NCBI GenBank assembly: GCA_003486645.1
Contig: DNGI01000378.1
Span: 1 to 5,376 of the forward strand
Length of the DNA: 5,376 nucleotides
Direction of reading: 5' to 3'
Source: Cyanobacteria bacterium UBA11370
Lineage (GTDB): Bacteria; Cyanobacteriota; Cyanobacteriia; Cyanobacteriales; Coleofasciculaceae
In this document: positions 1-3,468 of the stretch, one piece after another
How positions within the stretch are numbered: the first letter of the stretch is position 1
How the letters are laid out: each line of letters starts with the position of its first letter
Position numbers and translations under genes: made by a program
The notes under the pieces: model-generated
Told to the model about the DNA's origin: nothing
What the model saw: the letters and a program-made list of their open reading frames with translations, nothing else
Databases searched by the model: none

Positions 1-9
1 TCATACTCA

Positions 10-78
10 TGAGGTACAAATTTCTTGGTTTTAGGGAGTGGGGAGTGGGGAGTGGGCAAGAAAATTTAGTGTACCTCA
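10..78. repeat. Inverted repeat enclosing a G-rich heptamer array
   Basis: The arms TGAGGTACA (10-18) and TGTACCTCA (70-78) are a perfect 9-bp inverted pair. The pairing continues inward imperfectly (AATTTCTTG against CAAGAAAATT, with a 3-nt bulge and one extra base). The loop holds just over three copies of the heptamer GGGAGTG (34-56), which gives four G-runs separated by AGT, a canonical intramolecular G-quadruplex pattern on the plus strand. The heptamer array is of the STRR type described in cyanobacteria. The combination looks like a small mobile or repetitive element, possibly cut by the window edge; that part is inference. Confidence 0.7.
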
Positions 79-375
79 CCAATCTGAGAACTGCTATATA
101 AATGAATTTTGAACACTCCATTCCCCGTTTCCTCTCCCGTGAGATTTTATCCCTCTATATTCATAGTTTTGTCATCTTGTCAATACGTAAGTTCTATGAA
201 TTAACAAATTTTCTCAATCTCTGGCACAAGTCAACAATACGGAGAGAAGAGACCAGCGAAAGACTTCAAAAAATACTGATTTGAGCAGGATTTCAGAATA
301 TTAAGAAATGTTTCTGTAACAAATTTATCTTTAAGTCGTTAGGCTGACTAAGATTAAGTATTTTGGCTGAGGCAA
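79..375. other. Non-coding spacer, no gene supported
   Basis: This stretch is AT-rich. The only open frame of any length is a 60-codon one starting at 102; it lacks a ribosome binding site and shows no domain, membrane or signal features, so I do not call it. A short dyad AGAAA-TG-TTTCT at 304-315 could be a protein-binding palindrome, but nothing identifies a regulator. No RNA gene was recognised. Confidence 0.5.
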
Positions 376-404
376 TTACCACTTTAGATAGATGAAACTT
401 TAAT
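376..404 (+). promoter_or_regulatory. Candidate sigma-70-type promoter for the small membrane protein
   Basis: A -35-like TTACCA (376-381, 4 of 6 matches) is followed after 17 bp by a -10-like TTTAAT (399-404, 5 of 6 matches). Transcription would start near 411, giving a leader of about 50 nt before the ATG at 461. The spacing is ideal, but such matches arise readily by chance in AT-rich DNA, so this is a sequence-only guess. Confidence 0.35.
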
Positions 405-460
405 AGGAGAACATTACGTTAAGATGCGTCTCCTCATCATCCATTCTTGAGTCGTAAATT

Positions 461-661
461 ATGAATTTTTTTTTGGTCGCACTTTACCTAACAATCGCTA
501 TCTATTTACTGAGGGTATGGTTACGCTTTTTCGCGCAAGAGCGTGGAATTTCCAATAATAAAAAAGCTCTATGTTTAATCACGTTTGCGATCGCTACACT
601 ATTTTGGCCAATTGTCGTGCCTATTGCTTATGTGAAGCTATTGGAAGTGGGGTCTGACTGA
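461..661 (+). CDS. Small two-helix membrane protein, function unknown
   Basis: The product has 66 residues and is almost entirely two hydrophobic segments: about residues 3-20, and about 36-58 containing the Pro-rich stretch FWPIVVPIAY. They are joined by a short polar loop with the charges QERGISNNKK (26-35). The two-helix hairpin and the WPxVVPxAY pattern resemble small uncharacterised inner-membrane proteins that I believe recur in cyanobacteria, but I cannot name a family. A HIP1 site (587-594) inside the frame and a hairpin plus T-run just after the stop support a real gene. The ATG at 461 has no clear Shine-Dalgarno sequence; an AGGAGA lies at 405-410, too far away to serve it. No enzymatic motif is visible. 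It stands alone on its strand, with long spacers on both sides, so context gives no clue to its role. Confidence 0.7.
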   Translation: MNFFLVALYLTIAIYLLRVWLRFFAQERGISNNKKALCLITFAIATLFWPIVVPIAYVKLLEVGSD

Positions 662-681
662 AGTCAAGAGAACTTTTTTTT
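655..681 (+). terminator. Weak intrinsic terminator-like hairpin overlapping the stop codon
   Basis: TGAC (655-658) pairs with GTCA (663-666) around the tetraloop TGAA, which contains most of the stop codon of the small membrane protein. A run of eight T residues follows at 674-681. The stem is only four base pairs and is separated from the T-run by seven bases, so it is at best a weak terminator. Confidence 0.35.
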
Positions 682-799
682 ATAGGCAGATCTGGAAAAC
701 CTATCTTCCCATTCCTCGCTCCTCACTTTCAAGATAGCTTTACGCCAATTGCCTAAGTCTGTAATAATCTTAGGGTGTTTGTCTAGTCCTTCTAATTAC

Positions 800-825
800 C
801 CCAGCGCTCTCTCACGCTTGGGTTC
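800..825 (+). repeat. 26-bp direct repeat, copy 1
   Basis: This copy is identical to 1113-1138 over 26 bp. It is itself foldable: CCCAGCG at the 5' end pairs with CGCTTGGG near the 3' end (one bulged T) around the loop CTCTCTCA. An additional outer pairing of TCTAG (782-786) with CTAGA (827-831) could extend the stem here. Confidence 0.8.
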
Positions 826-901
826 CCTAGATAAAAGCCTAGATAGACGAATGACCAACCTGATGGCAGTCTCAAGATCTAAGCTGATGTCTGCTGATCA
901 T

Positions 902-949
902 TACATTCCCAAATTTTAGATATCACTAGTGAAAAGGGTATGGGATGTA
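902..949. repeat. Nested inverted repeat (hairpin)
   Basis: TACATTCCCA (902-911) pairs with TGGGATGTA (941-949), with one bulged T. Inside it, TTTT (914-917) can pair with AAAA (932-935), and the centre holds the perfect 10-bp palindrome TCACTAGTGA (923-932). It lies between the two copies of the 26-bp direct repeat. Confidence 0.6.
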
Positions 950-1069
950 GGGTTTGGCAGGCATCAACCACAATGCTGATGTGTTCACCTTCCTCCCTCA
1001 CCCGATAGTAAAAATTTAATTAACGCCTAGCTACTGCCTTACCTCAGTCAGCGATAATGGGGAAGCGTC

Positions 1070-1099
1070 TAATTGCCGCTCTAACCTGGGCGACAATTA
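1070..1099. repeat. Hairpin-forming inverted repeat
   Basis: TAATTG (1070-1075) and CAATTA (1094-1099) are perfect complements. After one mismatch the stem continues with CG (1077-1078) against CG (1091-1092), leaving a 12-nt loop. It ends 13 bp before the second 26-bp repeat. Confidence 0.5.
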
Positions 1100-1112
1100 A
1101 CCTCTAACATTT

Positions 1113-1138
1113 CCCAGCGCTCTCTCACGCTTGGGTTC
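1113..1138 (+). repeat. 26-bp direct repeat, copy 2
   Basis: This is the perfect second copy of 800-825, in the same orientation with starts 313 bp apart. The flanks are not alike, so only the 26-bp hairpin-forming core is conserved. Confidence 0.8.
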
Positions 1139-1142
1139 TCTC

Positions 1143-1184
1143 GAATAGGAGAAAGAATCTGGGCTATCAGTTAATTCCCTATTC
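1143..1184. repeat. Hairpin-forming inverted repeat
   Basis: GAATAGG (1143-1149) and CCTATTC (1178-1184) are perfect 7-bp complements enclosing 28 nt. The stem begins five bases after the second 26-bp repeat. It has no adjacent T-run, so it does not read as a classical terminator in either direction. Confidence 0.45.
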
Positions 1185-1213
1185 TTCTCGATCAAAGTTA
1201 TGAACGGTTCAAT

Positions 1214-1245
1214 CATCTCCCCATCCCCCCATCTCCCCATCTATC
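1214..1245. repeat. Octamer tandem repeat CATCTCCC
   Basis: There are four 8-bp units: CATCTCCC, CATCCCCC, CATCTCCC and a diverged CATCTATC. On the minus strand, the strand of pip, it reads as runs of four to six G separated by short spacers. It lies about 45 bp beyond the pip stop codon, so it would be at the 3' end of a pip transcript. Only three G-runs are present, one short of a canonical quadruplex unless the longest run is split. Confidence 0.7.
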
Positions 1246-1289
1246 TCAATAAGTAATCTAACAGCACAGGCAGTTGATCACCCATCCTA

Positions 1290-2243
1290 TCAAATCCCTA
1301 AACTCGCAAACCGATCCGTCGCCTCAATCAACGCCGTCCGGATACCCGGTTCTGACATCGAATGACCCGCATCAGGAACAACAATAAACTCCGCTTCTTG
1401 CCAAGCGCGATGCAACTCCCAAGCCGATATCATGGGACAAACCACATCATAACGTCCCTGAACAATAACCCCAGGAATATCACGAATGCGGTCAACATTT
1501 CTGAGTAACTGGTCTTCCGGTTCAAAAAAACCTTGATTCATAAAATAATGGCATTCAATTCTCGCAAACGCCTCAGCAAAATGACTTTGACCAAACTTTG
1601 CCATTAAATTGGGATCTTGCAAAAGTTTACTCGTACTCGCTTCCCAAATTGACCACGCACGCGCTGCTTCTAGACGAATTTGAGGATCTGAACTGGTTAA
1701 TCGTCGATAATACGCTGATACGAAATCATCCCGTTCTGCTTCAGGAATCGGTTTGATATACTCTTCCCACGCATCAGAAAAAATATAACTCGTTCCGTCC
1801 TGATAAAACCACTTGATTTCTTTTTGCCTCAGCATAAAGATACCCCGGAGAATCAATCCTCGACAACGCCCCGGATGGGTTTCACTATAAGCGAGGGCTA
1901 AAGTACTCCCCCAACTCCCACCAAACACAACCCACTGATCAATTCCTAGATGTACTCGCAATGTTTCAATATCACGAACTAAATCCCACGTCGTATTTTG
2001 TTCAAGTTCTGCATGAGGAATACTTCTACCACAACCTCGTTGGTCAAACAGTACAATTCGCCATTGAGCAGGGTTAAAATATTGTCGATAAAAGGGTTGA
2101 CTACCTCCTCCAGGTCCACCATGCAACACCACAACAGGCTTCCCGTGTGGATTCCCGGATTCTTCATAATAAATTTTGTGCAAATCAGAAACCTCTAAAA
2201 ATCCTTGATGGTAAGGTTCAATCGGGGGATAAAGTTCTCGCAT
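1290..2243 (-). CDS. pip: Proline iminopeptidase (prolyl aminopeptidase, family S33)
   Basis: This cytoplasmic alpha/beta-hydrolase removes N-terminal proline from peptides (EC 3.4.11.5) and is usually linked to peptide turnover. The 317-residue product starts MRELYPPIEPY and carries the family oxyanion motif HGGPGGG (residues 41-47), DQRGCGRS (67-74), the nucleophile elbow GGSWGS with Ser110, GRYD with Asp266 and AGH with His294. The triad numbering equals that of the Xanthomonas enzyme as I recall it (Ser110, Asp266, His294), which is the main reason for choosing the start at 2243. A frame-consistent upstream ATG at 2285 would add 14 residues, but those codons lack family resemblance and that ATG lies at the edge of a repeat element. 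Neither start has a clear Shine-Dalgarno sequence. Acidic residues Glu201 (WSIWEAS) and Glu230 (RIECHYF) match the cap-domain glutamates that bind the substrate amine in this family. Full length, no frameshift; transcribed alone and divergently from the lipoprotein gene. Confidence 0.95.
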   Translation of the reverse strand: MRELYPPIEPYHQGFLEVSDLHKIYYEESGNPHGKPVVVLHGGPGGGSQPFYRQYFNPAQWRIVLFDQRGCGRSIPHAELEQNTTWDLVRDIETLRVHLGIDQWVVFGGSWGSTLALAYSETHPGRCRGLILRGIFMLRQKEIKWFYQDGTSYIFSDAWEEYIKPIPEAERDDFVSAYYRRLTSSDPQIRLEAARAWSIWEASTSKLLQDPNLMAKFGQSHFAEAFARIECHYFMNQGFFEPEDQLLRNVDRIRDIPGVIVQGRYDVVCPMISAWELHRAWQEAEFIVVPDAGHSMSEPGIRTALIEATDRFASLGI

Positions 2244-2281
2244 CGTTCTAACTCTGATGGGTGATAGCTTTAAAAGTAAGG

Positions 2282-2365
2282 TCATACCAATTTAAACAAC
2301 TCATGTGCAACATTTGTTGTTTAAACTCGGACAGAGTGCGTCTTCGCTAATCCAAAATGGTATCA
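2282..2365. mobile_element. MITE-like palindromic element in the divergent spacer
   Basis: Ends TACCAATTT (2285-2293) and AAAATGGTA (2354-2362) are inverted with one mismatch, and TCA occurs directly outside both (2282-2284, 2363-2365), as a 3-bp target duplication would. Inside the left part lies a 35-bp near-perfect palindrome: TTTAAACAAC (2291-2300) and GTTGTTTAAA (2316-2325) are exact complements, and ATGT (2303-2306) pairs with ACAT (2310-2313) around the loop GCA. It has no coding capacity, so if mobile it would need a transposase in trans. The element overlaps the upstream alternative ATG of pip at 2285. The palindrome could equally be an operator or a bidirectional terminator-like structure. 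The inverted repeats are direct observation; mobility is inference. Confidence 0.5.
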
Positions 2366-2372
2366 GTACAAT
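2343..2372 (+). promoter_or_regulatory. Weak candidate promoter for the lipoprotein gene
   Basis: A good -10-like TACAAT (2367-2372) lies 18 bp after a poor -35-like TTCGCT (2343-2348). It would start transcription near 2379, about 25 nt before the GTG at 2404. The upstream half lies within the palindromic element, so the element may have contributed the promoter. Only sequence resemblance supports this. Confidence 0.25.
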
Positions 2373-2399
2373 GGGGGAGGTAGGTGAATGAGAAATTAA
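2373..2399 (+). promoter_or_regulatory. Strong Shine-Dalgarno followed by a three-codon ORF (MRN-stop)
   Basis: GGGGGAGG (2373-2380) is the best ribosome binding site in the window and stands 7 nt before ATG 2388. That frame reads ATG AGA AAT TAA and ends five bases before the lipoprotein GTG at 2404. It is either a minimal upstream ORF that delivers ribosomes to the GTG by coupling, or the sign of a one-base insertion in the AAA at 2393-2395: removing one A joins ATG 2388 in frame with the lipoprotein (MRIKTVNPN...). Confidence 0.5.
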
Positions 2400-2403
2400 G
2401 ACA

Positions 2404-3195
2404 GTGAACCCTAATCTCAATAGTCCTCAACCCGTAAAACTCTACTGTAAGAGTCTAAAACTGATTCGTTTCATCCTGATTCTAGGAGTTCTAGGGATAA
2501 GTTCCTTGGGTTGTCAGAGTTCCTCGCCTACAGTATCAGAAACTCAGACCTCCCCGCCAACTCCATCAAACACTCAAGCCTCCTTACCTATTGAACCAGA
2601 ACCCTTAGCCGTTCCACTTACGCCTCCAGCTAATCCAATCCCCATAGCAACTCAACCAACAACTCGAACTCCCCTAGCAACTCTACCCACAGTATCAGAC
2701 ACTCAGACATTCTCCCCAACCCCAACAGACATTCCAGCCTTGCCAACGTTACCAGAAACACAGGCGCTATCTCCCACTGCGGGTAAACCTCAAACCCCGT
2801 CATCCCTTCCACTAAAACCTTCAACAGGCACTTCCACTAATCAAGTGATTAAAACCTTACCCGATGGTGATTATTTTTACGGGGAATCACCGGAATTAAA
2901 TAGTCCTGGTCGTAAGTACGTCGTTTTCAGAAAAACAGGTAATTTAATTGTTGGACAGGAGTATTTCTTACAAACTGATACAAGTCACTGTTTTAGAGGA
3001 ACCGCCGATCTCAATAGCATTGATAACGTTAAGATTGCCTATTTTGAGCCATCTCTGGAGGGCGCTAAATGGTTATTTGGGGAATTGGAGTCGATCAAAA
3101 CCACTGATCTCTATCAACTCGGTTTTGACAAAGCCCCAGAATTTGCTACGGCAAACTTACGAGAATGTATTAAGATTTTGGGCAATGAAACTTAA
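2404..3195 (+). CDS. Putative lipoprotein with Pro/Thr/Ser-rich linker and a conserved-looking C-terminal domain
   Basis: The 263-residue product has a 22-residue basic N-region, a hydrophobic stretch (about 23-36) and Cys37 in SSLGC, which reads as a lipobox although -3 is Ser rather than the usual Leu. It should be lipidated and exported. Residues 38-148 are a low-complexity Pro/Thr/Ser linker with an internal duplication (42-59 against 95-112, sharing PTVSxTQT and PTP) and four (S/P)xTQ motifs at 45, 55, 98 and 117. Residues 149-263 form a compact domain beginning LPDGDYFYGESP, with YVVFRKTGNLIVG (172-184), TDTSHCFRG (191-199) and two cysteines (196, 255) that could form a disulphide. Similar DGxYxY...FRKxGN domains occur, as I recall, in uncharacterised cyanobacterial proteins; I assign no function. 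The GTG start at 2404 is forced by an in-frame stop at 2389-2391 and lacks a nearby ribosome binding site. The strong GGGGGAGG (2373-2380) instead suits an ATG at 2388 that is one base out of frame, so the true start may differ. Confidence 0.8.
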   Translation: MNPNLNSPQPVKLYCKSLKLIRFILILGVLGISSLGCQSSSPTVSETQTSPPTPSNTQASLPIEPEPLAVPLTPPANPIPIATQPTTRTPLATLPTVSDTQTFSPTPTDIPALPTLPETQALSPTAGKPQTPSSLPLKPSTGTSTNQVIKTLPDGDYFYGESPELNSPGRKYVVFRKTGNLIVGQEYFLQTDTSHCFRGTADLNSIDNVKIAYFEPSLEGAKWLFGELESIKTTDLYQLGFDKAPEFATANLRECIKILGNET

Positions 3196-3223
3196 ATCAA
3201 TGTCTCAAGTGTTAAGGAGATAA

Positions 3224-3351
3224 GGGTGAGGGGTGAGGGGATGGGGAGTTGAGTTTTGAGTTTTCACTTTTGAGTTTTGAATTCAAGACCGTTCTACTCC
3301 TAACTCCTGACTCCTGACTCCTAATTCATAATTCATAATTTTTGAGTTAGG
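3224..3351. repeat. Mosaic of heptanucleotide tandem repeats (STRR-like)
   Basis: Several different 7-bp arrays lie end to end. A GGTGAGG-type array (3224-3246) gives four G-runs with 2-3 nt spacers, a canonical G-quadruplex pattern. GAGTTTT units occupy 3251-3278, three exact plus one CACTTTT in register. Four ACTCCT(A/G) units occupy 3296-3323, followed by two ATTCATA units (3324-3337). The last arrays are enclosed by the perfect 8-bp inverted pair CCTAACTC (3299-3306) and GAGTTAGG (3344-3351). Together they fill most of the spacer between the lipoprotein and kinase genes. Confidence 0.85.
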
Positions 3352-3444
3352 CGATCTTAGAGAACATATGTGGAATAATATAGTAAGTTGTATCTCAAGC
3401 TTGGTTCAGCCCAGCATTCCTCAGAGTGCAAGTTGGACATAGGC

Positions 3445-3468
3445 ACTGACAAAAACGATGTTGTCAGT
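3445..3468 (+). promoter_or_regulatory. Hairpin looping out the kinase start codon
   Basis: ACTGACAA (3445-3452) and TTGTCAGT (3461-3468) are a perfect 8-bp inverted pair. The 8-nt loop AAACGATG ends with the ATG at 3458-3460. In mRNA this would place the initiation codon in the loop of a hairpin on a leader that has no Shine-Dalgarno sequence. Alternatively the dyad may be an operator bound by a repressor. The pairing is certain; a regulatory role is inference. Confidence 0.45.

Larger units (their letters stand above)
682..1289. other. Long structured non-coding spacer
   Basis: No convincing open frame occurs on either strand in about 600 bp. The region instead contains a 26-bp perfect direct repeat (800-825 and 1113-1138), inverted repeats at 902-949, 962-981, 1070-1099 and 1143-1184, and a C-rich octamer array at 1214-1245. 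The density of foldable segments would suit a structured RNA or decayed repeat elements. I recognise no known RNA family, and the transcribed strand cannot be decided from the sequence. Confidence 0.5.

Noticed and set aside
102..284. 60-codon plus-strand open frame
   Set aside because: It has no ribosome binding site and no membrane, signal or motif pattern, lies in a repeat-rich spacer, and has an unremarkable composition for a random AT-rich frame.
800..1138. CRISPR-like repeats
   Set aside because: There are only two copies, 313 bp apart, with no regular spacers and no cas gene in the window.
1113..1140. tRNA T-arm, suggested by GGGTTC
   Set aside because: No acceptor, D or anticodon stem can be assembled around it and the downstream sequence does not complete a T-stem.
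1143..1184. Terminator for pip or for an RNA in the spacer
   Set aside because: The 7-bp stem has a 28-nt loop and no T-run on either side, so it is recorded only as an inverted repeat.
1979..2198. Short frames on both strands inside pip
   Set aside because: They lie entirely within the strongly supported proline iminopeptidase frame and have no features of their own.
2630..2824. Minus-strand frame opposite the lipoprotein linker
   Set aside because: The Leu/Glu-rich sequence is the expected antisense reading of the Pro/Thr/Ser repeats.
2948..3223. Plus-strand frame overlapping the lipoprotein C-terminus
   Set aside because: It is an alternative frame of the conserved-looking C-terminal domain, without a start signal or motif.
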